Below are positions 44,415 through 52,887 of a stretch of DNA of 64,000 nt, piece by piece; within the stretch, counting starts at the first letter, position 1, and every line of letters starts with the position of its first letter. Position numbers and translations under genes: made by a program. A model generated the notes under the pieces. That model saw only the letters and a list, made by a program, of their open reading frames with translations, had not been told where the DNA came from and did no database searches. This DNA comes from Myxococcales bacterium (lineage in GTDB: Bacteria; Myxococcota_A; Polyangia; Polyangiales; JAFGIB01): positions 18,314-82,313 of the forward strand of contig JAOUOP010000035.1 of NCBI GenBank assembly GCA_029880325.1, written 5' to 3'.

Positions 44415-45938
44415 ATGCGTATACAGTTACAGACTATCTCTCTTTCTCTAGCGGTTGCAGGACTGACCGTGGGATGCGCCGACGGCGGAACGCCGACGCG
44501 CGCGAATGGAGCGCTGCAGCCGGTGCAAACCCAGCCTGGGGACGGAAGCAGCGCCTTCGGCCCCGGCGGAACCGGCGGCACGACCGCCCCGGCGGGCCAG
44601 ACGACCACCGGGACCAACACCAGCGGTGTTCCCTGTGACGTCAGCACGGTGGTGGCCAACAACTGCCAGCGCTGCCACGGCGCCAATGCCGCCGGCGGTG
44701 CGATTCCGCTGGTGAGCCACACCGACTGGCATCAGGCCTCGCCGCTCTACGCTGGCGTCAACGGCCTTCCCGCGACCACCCCGGTCTACGAGGTCGCCCA
44801 GATCCGCATCAACGACGGCACCATGCCCCAGGGCGGGCAGCTGAGCGGCGGCGATCTGACCACCCTCAACAACTGGCTATTGGCCGGCGCCCCGGCTGCC
44901 ACCGCGACGGACGCCTGCACCGGTGACGGCAGCGCGATCACGACCGACCCCAACGGTTCCCTGATGCCCACCGGTAACACGACCGTCGAGCCGATGGTCG
45001 ACCCCGTCACGGGCACCATCGACAACTGCAAAAAGCCCGGCGCCTTTGATGCCCTGACCGCCATGGCGGGCGAGACCTGCTACGAGTTCGACGTGCACGC
45101 ACCGGGCGGCCCCGGCCCCTTCACCGTGCCCACCGGCGAGTCCTACCACGAGTGGTACTACGCCGTGCCCTGGGCTCCAGGTGACGTCTGGACCCGCTAC
45201 GGCGCCGATTTCGACAACCTGCAGGTGCTGCACCACTTCCTGATCTTCACCAGCAGCGCCAACGCGCAGCCCGGCAGCGTCAGCCAGGATGTGCTCGGCA
45301 CCACCCTGGGCACCAACGCCACGCTGATCGGCGGCTGGGCCGTCGGCGGTTGTACCACGACGCTGCCGGCGGATGTGGGCGGCGAGCTGCCCTCGAGCCC
45401 GCTGATCATGGTCCAGTGGCACATGTACAACAACACCGGCGCTCCGGCCCCGGATAACTCCAAGGTCCAGATGTGCACGGTGCCCGCCAGCGCCCGTCCC
45501 AACACCGCGGGCATCACCTTCCTGGGCACCGAGAACTTCAACAGCATCTTCGGTATGGGCCCGGGCGTGAATCACTTCACCACCAACTGCAAGAACAACT
45601 CGGGCGCGCCGATCACGGTCATCGGCTTCAACCCCCACATGCACCTGCTGGGCATCAACATGAAGACCGACCTGCAGGGCGCCGGTGGTACCCGCACCAT
45701 CTTCGACATGCCCTTCCAGTTCGACTACCAGGTCAGCTACGACATCCCGCCGACCGTGGTTCAGCCGGGCGACACCCTGATCACGACCTGCTCGTTCAAC
45801 AACGACACGGGCAGCAACGTGGCCTTCGGCGAGTCGACCACCACCGAGATGTGCTACCAGTTCGCACTCTCCTATCCGGCCGGCGCCCTCAACAACGGCG
45901 CAGCCAGCCTGATCGGCGCCACCAACACCTGCTGGTGA
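44415..45938 (+). CDS. Haem c plus PHM-type copper monooxygenase lipoprotein
   Basis: A 507-residue protein from ATG 44415, lipidated at Cys21 (LTVGC). A Gly/Thr/Pro linker is followed by a cytochrome c-like segment with haem motif CQRCH (84-88) and possible Met ligand in INDGTMPQGG. From about 215 it resembles copper type II ascorbate-dependent monooxygenases (PHM, dopamine beta-monooxygenase). Candidate CuH ligands are His273, His274 (VLHHFLIF) and His336 (VQWHMYN); CuM ligands are His408, His410 (NPHMHLLG) and Met479 (TTEMCYQF). The spacing 62/72/69 is close to PHM's. It should hydroxylate a C-H bond using O2; the attached haem suggests an electron supply. Substrate unknown. Confidence 0.82.
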   Translation: MRIQLQTISLSLAVAGLTVGCADGGTPTRANGALQPVQTQPGDGSSAFGPGGTGGTTAPAGQTTTGTNTSGVPCDVSTVVANNCQRCHGANAAGGAIPLVSHTDWHQASPLYAGVNGLPATTPVYEVAQIRINDGTMPQGGQLSGGDLTTLNNWLLAGAPAATATDACTGDGSAITTDPNGSLMPTGNTTVEPMVDPVTGTIDNCKKPGAFDALTAMAGETCYEFDVHAPGGPGPFTVPTGESYHEWYYAVPWAPGDVWTRYGADFDNLQVLHHFLIFTSSANAQPGSVSQDVLGTTLGTNATLIGGWAVGGCTTTLPADVGGELPSSPLIMVQWHMYNNTGAPAPDNSKVQMCTVPASARPNTAGITFLGTENFNSIFGMGPGVNHFTTNCKNNSGAPITVIGFNPHMHLLGINMKTDLQGAGGTRTIFDMPFQFDYQVSYDIPPTVVQPGDTLITTCSFNNDTGSNVAFGESTTTEMCYQFALSYPAGALNNGAASLIGATNTCW

Positions 45939-45976
45939 GCGCGCAGGCGCCCGGCTGATGCCGGCGCCCACACCAC

Positions 45977-46020
45977 CGCGAGCCGCGCCGGGCAAGTCCG
46001 GGCGCGGCTCGCGTCATTTT
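45977..46020 (+). terminator. Intrinsic terminator after the copper monooxygenase gene
   Basis: Perfect 13-bp arms at 45977-45989 and 46001-46013 close an 11-base loop and are followed by TCATTTT. It sits 38 bases after the stop codon and before the next gene's promoter region. Confidence 0.65.
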
Positions 46021-46192
46021 GGGGGCTGCGCTCCGGGCTGTTCGCGAGTCGATCGCGCAATGTAAGCATGACTCATCTTTACAATCCCATGACGGACATG
46101 CGAACGTGATTGCGCTTTCGTGCGCGCAGGGGTCTTCGTTCGAGGGGGACTGCCGGCCACGGGCATACCACTCCTGCAGTAGGGGAGCTTCG

Positions 46193-49100
46193 ATGGCGGA
46201 CATGATGGTCAAGGGGACACTTGTGGCAGCTCTGCTGCTCTCGGCGGGGCTGTGCAGCGTGGCGAGCGCCGCGCCCTCCCTGCGCGATCAGGTCGACCAG
46301 CACGGCGACGTTCTGGTGATCGGCAACGTGCTGGGTCAGGACTGCGACAACAACACGCCGGCGCCCGTCGTCGGCAGCGTGGGCGAGTGCGGCAGCAACG
46401 TCAGCGATTCCTCGCCCGACATTTTCTGGCGGGCCGACGCGCCCGCAGCGGGTGGGGCCGAAGCCGACCTCAGCATCGACGCCAGCCAGGCCCGCAGCAC
46501 CGCCGTGCTCGAGCTACCGGCCGGCGCCGAGGTCACCCACGCCTGGCTCTACTGGGCCGCCATGAGCCCCGACGGCGAAGCCGACAGTGGCGCTTCCATC
46601 GAGCGCCCGGGCGTCTTCGCGGCCGCCGTGGCCCAGGACGCCGCCCATGGCGTGGCCTCGGACACGGAATTGCTCTACGAGTCGGTGGCCGACGTGACGC
46701 TGCTGGTCCAGGAGCACGGATCGGGCGCCTATCGCATCTCCGATGTCGGCTCCATGGGCCTGTCCGACATCAACGACGCGCGTCGCTTCGCGGCCTGGTC
46801 CATGGTGGTCTTCTATCGCCTCGACAGCGAGCCACTGCGCCAGCTCACCCTCTTCGACGGCCTCGACCCGGCCAACACCGGCTCCGGCATCGTGGTCAAC
46901 ATCTCCGGCTTTCTCATCCCCAGCGCCGGCATCGACGCCAAGCTCGGCATCGTCGCCTACGGCGGCGACGGCCAGACCGGCGGCGACTCGCTGACCTTCA
47001 ACGGCAGCGACCTCAGCGACGGCCAGGACGCCACCAACAAATTCTTCAACGGCTCGCGCACCCTGCTCGGCAGCCCGGTGAGCGTGAGCGGCGACCTGCC
47101 CCAGCTCAGCGGCGGCAAGCGCAGCCACAGCGCCGTCGACATCGACGTGATGGACGTCAGCACCCTGGTCTCGCCCGGCGGCAACTCCGCCACCGTCGAG
47201 ATCAAGTCCGGCGGCGACGGCAACGTGCTCCTGGGCGCCCTGTTCACCTCGATCACCACCTTCAAGCCGAACTTCAACGAGTCGATCAAGGCCGCCGAAG
47301 ACCTCAACGGCGGCGCAGTGCTGGCCGGCGACGTGCTGCGCTACAGCATCGAGATCGTCAACACCGGCAACGATCCGGCCGTGGGCGTGGTGATGGAGGA
47401 TCCGCTGCCCTCGGGTGTGGAGTTTGTCAGCGGCTCGCTCGCGGTCGACGGCGTGGCCCAGACCGACGCCGTCGACGGAGACCAGGGCGAATACCTGCTG
47501 GCCGAGCGCACGCTGGTGGCGCGCCTGGGCGTTGGCGCCGACGCAAGCCAGGGCGGCACCATGGCGATCGGAGACAGCGTCAGCGTGGTCTTCGATGTCC
47601 TGGTGACCGACGCCGTCCTGGGTCTGGTCTCCAATCAGGTGCGGATCCGGGCCAGCGGCGAAAACGGCGCCCCCGAAGCCACCTTCACCACCACCGACGG
47701 CGCGGGCTCCGACACCACCGACGTGGTCGTCGACGGCTGCCAAAACGACGGCGACTGCCCGGCGGCCGAACCCCACTGCCTGATCGCGGAAAGCGCTGAC
47801 GCGTTCAACCGCTGCGTGGTCTGCATCGACGACGGCCACTGCTCAGGCACCACCCCCGTCTGCAGCCCGAGCGACCACAGCTGCGTGCCCTGCGGCTCCG
47901 ACATCGACTGCAGCGATCCGGCCACGCCGGCCTGCCAGCTCGATGGCGTGCTTGCAGGCGCCTGCACCGAATGCTCGAGCACCAATGACGCAGCCTGCGC
48001 TGGCAACCGCCCCCAATGCCTTTTGGCCCAGGGCGTCTGCGGCTGCAGCGACAGCGACGGCGACAGCGAGTGCGGCGCCAGCGACTCGGGGCGCATCTGC
48101 AACGGCCCGGCCGGCAGCTGCGTGCCGGGCTGCAGCAGCGCCGAGGGACGCAACCTCTGCCCCATGGGCCAGTACTGCGACGACCTCAGCGGTGCCGTCG
48201 GTAGCTGCGTGACCGAGGACTGCGTCGACGACGGCGACTGCAGCGACCCGCTGCCCATCTGCGACACCGGCGCCGTGCCCAACCGCTGCGTGCAGTGCCT
48301 GTTGGACCAGGACTGCGAAGTGGGCACGATCTGCGACACAGCTGGCGACAAGACCTGCGTGCAGTGCACCGCCGAAAACAGCACGGCCTGCAGCAGCGCG
48401 GGCGCTGGCACCGCCTGCCTCGACAGCGGCAGCTGCGGCTGCACGGGCGACGCCGACTGCGGCGGCAACCAATCGGGGCGGGTCTGCGACAGCAGCGTCA
48501 GTCGCTGCACCGTCGGCTGCCGCGGCGAAGGCGGCAACGGCTGCCCGGCGACCCTGGTGTGCACCTCGAGCAGCAGCGAAATCGGTCAATGCGTGGCCTG
48601 CCTCGACGACGCCGACTGCGGCGGCGACACGCCGCGCTGCGACACCTCCTCCGAACTCTGCGTGCAGTGCCTGGACGCGAGCGACTGCGGCAGCGACGCG
48701 CCGGTGTGCTCGCAGGGCGCGTGCGTGGGCTGCAGCTCTGACGCCGACTGTGGCGACGCCGAACGCCCCGCCTGTCAGCAGAGCGGCGCCCTCGCCGGCT
48801 CCTGCCAGCAGTGCTCGGGGACCAACCTCGAACGATGCGACGCCGAGCGGCCGCTATGCCTTGCGAACGCCACCTGCGGCTGTAGCGATAGCGACGGCGA
48901 CAGCGAGTGCGGCGCAGGCGACTCCGGACGCGTCTGCAACGGGCCGGCGGGCTTCTGCGTCGATGGCTGCAGCACCGCCACAAGCCGCAACGACTGCCCT
49001 GCGAGCCAGGTCTGCAGCGAGCAGGACGGTGACCTGGGACAGTGCCTCAGCCACTGCCTGAGCGACGCCGACTGCAGCGTGGCCCCGGCCCTGGTCTGCG

Positions 49101-50257
49101 ACACCAGCGAGAGCTTGCACGTGTGCGTGCAGTGCCTGGGCGACGCGCACTGCGCGAGCGCTGAAGTCTGCAACGTCGAGACCCGCCGCTGCGTGCAATG
49201 CCTGGACGACGCAGACTGCGATGGCACCGCGGTCTGCGACACCAGCAGCCTCAGCTGCGTCCAGTGCATCGACGACACCGACTGCGATGGCGGTCAGCTC
49301 TGCGACGGCAGCACCCTCAGCTGCGTCCAGTGCATCGACGATACCGACTGCGACGCCGGTATGCTCTGCGACGGCGGCACCCTCAGCTGCGTCCAGTGCG
49401 TGACCGACGCCCAGTGCGATGTTGGCACGCTCTGCGACGGTACAACGCTCAGCTGCGTGCAGTGCGTCGACGATGCCGACTGCGACGGCGGTCAGCTCTG
49501 CGACGGCACGACCCTGAGCTGTGTCGACTGCGCGAGCGACGCCGACTGCGAGCCGGGCATGGTCTGCGACGGCGCCAGCAGCCGCTGCGTCGACTGCGTG
49601 GTCGACGCCGACTGCGACTCGGGCATGGTCTGCGACGGAACCAGCCTGAAGTGCGTCGACTGCCTGAGCGACGGCGACTGCGCGGGGCCAACCGTCTGCG
49701 ACGGCGACAGCGGCGGCTGCGTCGGCTGCCTGCAGGATGCCGACTGCGGCAGCGATCAGGTCTGCGAGGTCTCGACCATGCGCTGCGTGCAGTGCGTGGC
49801 GTCCAACGACGCAGCCTGCGAGGGCCACGACGCCGGGGCGCGCTGCCTGACCAACAACCGCTGCGGCTGCACGGATGACAGCGACTGCGGCGACAGCGAC
49901 TCCGGACGCGTGTGCGACGAGCAGAGCCAGCTGTGCGTGGACGGATGCCGCGGCGACGGCGGCAACGGCTGTCCTTCGGGGCAGATGTGCAGCTCAGGGA
50001 GCCAGGCCATCGGCAGCTGCGAGCCGCTGGCACCCGAGCCCGAGCCCGAACCGACGGTAGACGCCGGCACGGACGGGACCTCGAAGGTCGGCGGCGGCGG
50101 CTGCGACTGCAGTGTGCCGAGCCGGGGCGGACAACGACCGCCACTCGCCGGCCTTTTGGGCTTTGGTCTCGTGCTGCTGCGGATCACTCGGAGTCGTCGA
50201 AACCGCGGAAGTCGGCGATCTCGTCGAGCGGTGCGCGCTCCGAACGCAGCTGGTTGA
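46193..50257 (+). CDS. Large Cys-rich secreted protein with MYXO-CTERM-like tail
   Basis: A 1354-residue protein from ATG 46193 behind AGGGGAG, with a signal peptide ending near SVASAAPS. Residues about 30-360 form a beta-rich domain (ELPAGAEVTHAWLYWAA, VNISGFLIPSAGIDAKLGI) resembling DUF3344-type surface proteins. A DUF11-like repeat follows (LRYSIEIVNTGNDPAVGVV). From about 520 onward it is cysteine-rich, including ten tandem 22-residue repeats (978-1197). The tail GGGCDCSVPSRGG plus hydrophobic PLAGLLGFGLVLL and an Arg cluster fits the MYXO-CTERM sorting signal. The plan recalls, but is not identical to, the TraA kin-recognition adhesin. The 3' end overlaps the convergent nitroreductase gene by 74 bases. 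Confidence 0.85.
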   Translation: MADMMVKGTLVAALLLSAGLCSVASAAPSLRDQVDQHGDVLVIGNVLGQDCDNNTPAPVVGSVGECGSNVSDSSPDIFWRADAPAAGGAEADLSIDASQARSTAVLELPAGAEVTHAWLYWAAMSPDGEADSGASIERPGVFAAAVAQDAAHGVASDTELLYESVADVTLLVQEHGSGAYRISDVGSMGLSDINDARRFAAWSMVVFYRLDSEPLRQLTLFDGLDPANTGSGIVVNISGFLIPSAGIDAKLGIVAYGGDGQTGGDSLTFNGSDLSDGQDATNKFFNGSRTLLGSPVSVSGDLPQLSGGKRSHSAVDIDVMDVSTLVSPGGNSATVEIKSGGDGNVLLGALFTSITTFKPNFNESIKAAEDLNGGAVLAGDVLRYSIEIVNTGNDPAVGVVMEDPLPSGVEFVSGSLAVDGVAQTDAVDGDQGEYLLAERTLVARLGVGADASQGGTMAIGDSVSVVFDVLVTDAVLGLVSNQVRIRASGENGAPEATFTTTDGAGSDTTDVVVDGCQNDGDCPAAEPHCLIAESADAFNRCVVCIDDGHCSGTTPVCSPSDHSCVPCGSDIDCSDPATPACQLDGVLAGACTECSSTNDAACAGNRPQCLLAQGVCGCSDSDGDSECGASDSGRICNGPAGSCVPGCSSAEGRNLCPMGQYCDDLSGAVGSCVTEDCVDDGDCSDPLPICDTGAVPNRCVQCLLDQDCEVGTICDTAGDKTCVQCTAENSTACSSAGAGTACLDSGSCGCTGDADCGGNQSGRVCDSSVSRCTVGCRGEGGNGCPATLVCTSSSSEIGQCVACLDDADCGGDTPRCDTSSELCVQCLDASDCGSDAPVCSQGACVGCSSDADCGDAERPACQQSGALAGSCQQCSGTNLERCDAERPLCLANATCGCSDSDGDSECGAGDSGRVCNGPAGFCVDGCSTATSRNDCPASQVCSEQDGDLGQCLSHCLSDADCSVAPALVCDTSESLHVCVQCLGDAHCASAEVCNVETRRCVQCLDDADCDGTAVCDTSSLSCVQCIDDTDCDGGQLCDGSTLSCVQCIDDTDCDAGMLCDGGTLSCVQCVTDAQCDVGTLCDGTTLSCVQCVDDADCDGGQLCDGTTLSCVDCASDADCEPGMVCDGASSRCVDCVVDADCDSGMVCDGTSLKCVDCLSDGDCAGPTVCDGDSGGCVGCLQDADCGSDQVCEVSTMRCVQCVASNDAACEGHDAGARCLTNNRCGCTDDSDCGDSDSGRVCDEQSQLCVDGCRGDGGNGCPSGQMCSSGSQAIGSCEPLAPEPEPEPTVDAGTDGTSKVGGGGCDCSVPSRGGQRPPLAGLLGFGLVLLRITRSRRNRGSRRSRRAVRAPNAAG
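49124..49783 (+). repeat. Ten tandem 66-bp coding repeats (22-residue Cys modules)
   Basis: The unit is CVxCxxDxDCxxxxxCDxxxxx, with Cys at positions 1, 4, 10 and 16. Units 2-6 (CVQCLDDADC... to CVDCASDADC) are especially alike in DNA, pointing to recent duplication. The array is in frame in the large secreted protein. Confidence 0.85.
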
Positions 50258-50870
50258 CCGGCTGCTCCCAGTCGGGATGGCCCAGGGCCATGCCGCAGTA
50301 GATCACCTCGTGTTCGGGCAGGCCGAAATGGGCGTGCAAGGACTTGCGGACCGTGCCCCAGGCCTCCTGCATGCACGTGCCCAGACCGCGCTCGAGGGCG
50401 ACCAGGGCGATCGACTGCATCAACATGCCCACGTGCGCCCACTGACCGTAGCCCATGCCGCGGTCGATGACGAAAAATAGCCCCACCGGCGCGTCGAAGA
50501 ACCGGTAGTTGCGGGCCAGATGGGCCAGGCGCGCGGGCTTGTCCTCGCGGGGGATACCCATCAGCGCGTACATGGCCTCACCCAATTCGTAGCGGCGGCT
50601 GCGGTAGGGCTCCCAGAGCTTGGGCGGATAGATGGGAAACTCGTCAGCCTCACCATGGGGATTTTCGGCGAGCGCGCGTTCGGCCAGGTCGATCACCGCC
50701 TGACGCGCCTCACCGGCGACCGCGATCACCCGCCAGGGCTGCATGTTGCCGCCGGAGGGGGCCCAGCGCGCGGTGTCCAGGATTTCGGCCACCACATCGC
50801 GGGGCACTTCGGTGGGCAGAAAGCTGCGGATGGAAATCCGCTGCGCAATCGCTTCGCTGACGCTGAGCAT
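50184..50870 (-). CDS. Nitroreductase-family flavoprotein
   Basis: A 228-residue FMN enzyme. Family signatures are RISIRSFLPTEVPRDVVAEIL near the start, ARWAPSGGNMQPWRVIAV for FMN binding, and the C-terminal GLGTCMQEAWGTVRKSL followed by YCGMALGHPDWEQPVNQLRSERAPLDEI. Members reduce nitro groups, quinones or other electrophiles with NAD(P)H; the substrate is unknown. Its 3' end overlaps the convergent large Cys-rich gene by 74 bases. Confidence 0.88.
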   Translation of the reverse strand: MLSVSEAIAQRISIRSFLPTEVPRDVVAEILDTARWAPSGGNMQPWRVIAVAGEARQAVIDLAERALAENPHGEADEFPIYPPKLWEPYRSRRYELGEAMYALMGIPREDKPARLAHLARNYRFFDAPVGLFFVIDRGMGYGQWAHVGMLMQSIALVALERGLGTCMQEAWGTVRKSLHAHFGLPEHEVIYCGMALGHPDWEQPVNQLRSERAPLDEIADFRGFDDSE

Positions 50871-50986
50871 GGCGCGAGTCTACAGCAGACCCGATCGCGG
50901 CGCCGGGTGGGTCCCCACAGCAAGTGGGCCCGCCGCGGCGTTGCCGCGATGGGGAGAGGGGCGTGTGCCCTTTCCGCGGCGCGGGC

Positions 50987-51178
50987 TCAGACCTCGCAGG
51001 CCATGTCGCTACCGCAGCACAGGGGCGACTTGACCTTGCCGTGGCCCTCGGGGCACTTCGAGATCTGCACCTTGGTGCCGTCGTCTTTGGTCAGGCTGTC
51101 GTTCGCCAGCTCCTTGCCGCACTTGGCGCAAGTGATGTTGACCGACATGCCGCAGATGCCACAGGTATAAGTCGCCAT
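50987..51178 (-). CDS. Small zinc-ribbon protein
   Basis: A 63-residue protein from ATG 51178, with GGAGG positioned nine bases upstream. It has CGICG and CAKCG near the start, then SKCPEGHG and SPLCCGSDMAC. The CxxC pairs suggest one or two zinc or rubredoxin-like sites. No exact family is recognised. Length, codon use and ribosome site argue that it is real. Confidence 0.7.
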   Translation of the reverse strand: MATYTCGICGMSVNITCAKCGKELANDSLTKDDGTKVQISKCPEGHGKVKSPLCCGSDMACEV

Positions 51179-51285
51179 TCGCTCATCCTCCAACGCGGCC
51201 TGGGGGTGCCGCCGGCGCGAGTCTGCCACGGCTGCGGCGGCGCCTCCAACGGCAAAACGCACGGCTCCGGCAACCGCCCGAAGGT

Positions 51286-52155
51286 TCAACGCGACATGTC
51301 GAACCAGGACTGCACGCCTCGAGCCAAGAGGATATTGCCGCGCACCTTGACCTTGCCCTGGGCCAGAGCCTCGATGCCGCCCAGCTGGCCGGCCACCATG
51401 CGTAGGAAGTTCGGCAGGCTCATCATCAGACGCACGCTGGACTTTTCGCGAGAACCTTTGCCGTAGCTGGCGCCGCCGCGATCGGCGCTGAACTGGTAGA
51501 GCTTGTCACCCTCGTCGGTGCGGATGCTGAACTCGACCACCGCGCGCCGCCGCGGCCCCTTGCGCGGCAGGTAATGCTCGACCATGCCCTGAAAGACCTG
51601 CTCGAGGGCGCGCTCGGCCCCGGTCACCGACGTGCCTGCACGGATCTCGGCATCGGAGCGCCCCGAAAGCAGCCGGGCGAGCTCGCGCGGCGTGGAAATG
51701 CTGAGCTCAGCCTGGCTGAGATCGACATCGAAGAAGCGCTGCTGCAAGAGCGCCAGGGTCTGGTCGCCCTGGACCTGGAGCTGACCACTCGAGTAGGCCT
51801 GCAGCCCGTTCAAACGGCCTGCGATCACGCGCAGAAATACGGGGATGCGCGTGGTCAGACTCACACGGGGGCTCGGCAGCTCGCCCTTTTCGACCGTACA
51901 GGTGCCGGCCTCCAGGCGCATGGAGTAGGCGCGCAGGCCGTCCGGTGTCTGAAGGCGCCATAGGATCACAGCGCCGGAGAGCCCCGGCTCGCTGGCGCGC
52001 TCGGGCAAGAAGCGCTCGACCATGGAGTCGAAGACCTTGTCGAGGGCCACGTCGAGACCGAGCCGGGCGATCTCGGCCTCGACCTCGGCATCGCTCTTGC
52101 CCTCGAGCATGGCGGCGAGCTCTTCGGGCGTGGAGATGTCGAAGCTGGCTTCCAT
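51286..52155 (-). CDS. Protein with two SCP2-like sterol-carrier domains
   Basis: A 289-residue protein from ATG 52155 (MEASFDISTPEELAAML). Two homologous halves are visible. Residues ~1-140 and ~145-289 each begin with STP(E/R)ELA(A/R)(M/L)L, continue with a (V/E)LERF/VEHYLP helix, a strand block (GAVILWRLQTPDGLRAYSM; RAVVEFSIRTDEGDKLYQF), and end with a GLQAYSSGQLQVQGD / GIEALAQGKVKVRGN segment. This is the SCP2 fold, which binds lipids or acyl-CoA in a hydrophobic tunnel. Two fused copies imply an internal duplication. Ligand unknown. Confidence 0.8.
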   Translation of the reverse strand: MEASFDISTPEELAAMLEGKSDAEVEAEIARLGLDVALDKVFDSMVERFLPERASEPGLSGAVILWRLQTPDGLRAYSMRLEAGTCTVEKGELPSPRVSLTTRIPVFLRVIAGRLNGLQAYSSGQLQVQGDQTLALLQQRFFDVDLSQAELSISTPRELARLLSGRSDAEIRAGTSVTGAERALEQVFQGMVEHYLPRKGPRRRAVVEFSIRTDEGDKLYQFSADRGGASYGKGSREKSSVRLMMSLPNFLRMVAGQLGGIEALAQGKVKVRGNILLARGVQSWFDMSR

Positions 52156-52227
52156 CGGCGGGTTCCGGCGGCGGAGGTAGCAGGCGCCTGCGCGACCGAC
52201 AAGAGCGCTCGCGACGGGGACCGTTGC

Positions 52228-52875
52228 GTGCGTATGCTCGGGCCCGTGAACGAGGTCGAGCGAGGCGAGGGTAGCGGGCACCGGGGGCGGCTCCTGTGGG
52301 TGCTGACGGTGGCGCTGCTGTTGCCGATCGTGCCCTTCGTGGCCATCGGAGAACTGCCGGGCGACCGCTGGCTCGAGGCCTCGGGCGACGACGCGCTGGT
52401 CTTCGGACTCAGCGGCGCCGGGCTCTTGTGCCTGGACGTGTTGTTGCCGATCCCATCGTCGGTCATCGGCTCGCTGCTGGGCGGGCGCCTCGGGTTTTGG
52501 ACCGGCTTTGGCTTCGGTTTTGCGGGGCTGTGCCTGGGCAACCTGGTGGGCTATGGGCTCGGGCGACTGCTGCCGGCGCGCTGGGCCACGGAGCTGCCGG
52601 CGGCGCCGAGCGCGCTGGTGGTCTTCTTCAGCCGCCCGGTGCCGGTGTTGGCGGAAGCGGCAGCGCTGGCGGCGGGAGCCGAGCGCATGCCGCTGCTGCG
52701 CTTCGCGCTGGCGGCGGCCGCGGGCAACCTGGTCTACGCCGGGGCCATGGCGGGCAATGGCGCGGCCCTACTGCCCGCGGGCCTGACGGGGCCGGGACTG
52801 TTGGCGCCCATGGCGCTGCCGGTGCTGGCATGGCTTTCGTGGCGAGCGCTTCGGCGGCAGCGCGGGGCGGTGTAG
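52228..52875 (+). CDS. VTT/DedA-like membrane protein
   Basis: A 215-residue protein from GTG 52228 (or ATG 52234) with about five membrane segments. LLCLDVLLPIPSSVIGSLLGGRLGFWTGFGFGFAGLCLGNLVGYGLGRLL resembles the VTT (SNARE-associated/DedA) re-entrant loop and GxxxG-rich helix. PLLRFALAAAAGNLVYAG matches the second half. DedA-family proteins move or flip phospholipids and undecaprenyl carriers. It is 12 bases upstream of the aminotransferase gene and probably cotranscribed. Confidence 0.72.
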   Translation: MRMLGPVNEVERGEGSGHRGRLLWVLTVALLLPIVPFVAIGELPGDRWLEASGDDALVFGLSGAGLLCLDVLLPIPSSVIGSLLGGRLGFWTGFGFGFAGLCLGNLVGYGLGRLLPARWATELPAAPSALVVFFSRPVPVLAEAAALAAGAERMPLLRFALAAAAGNLVYAGAMAGNGAALLPAGLTGPGLLAPMALPVLAWLSWRALRRQRGAV

Positions 52876-52887
52876 GCTGGCGGCCCG

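Noticed and set aside
46252..47839. Two long open frames (plus and minus) over the MYXO-CTERM-like gene
   Set aside because: Both are out-of-frame readings of the Cys-rich gene; their GC-skewed composition explains the lack of stops.
49124..49783. CRISPR-like regular repeat spacing
   Set aside because: The period is exactly 66 bases in coding phase with conserved cysteines and no unique spacers.
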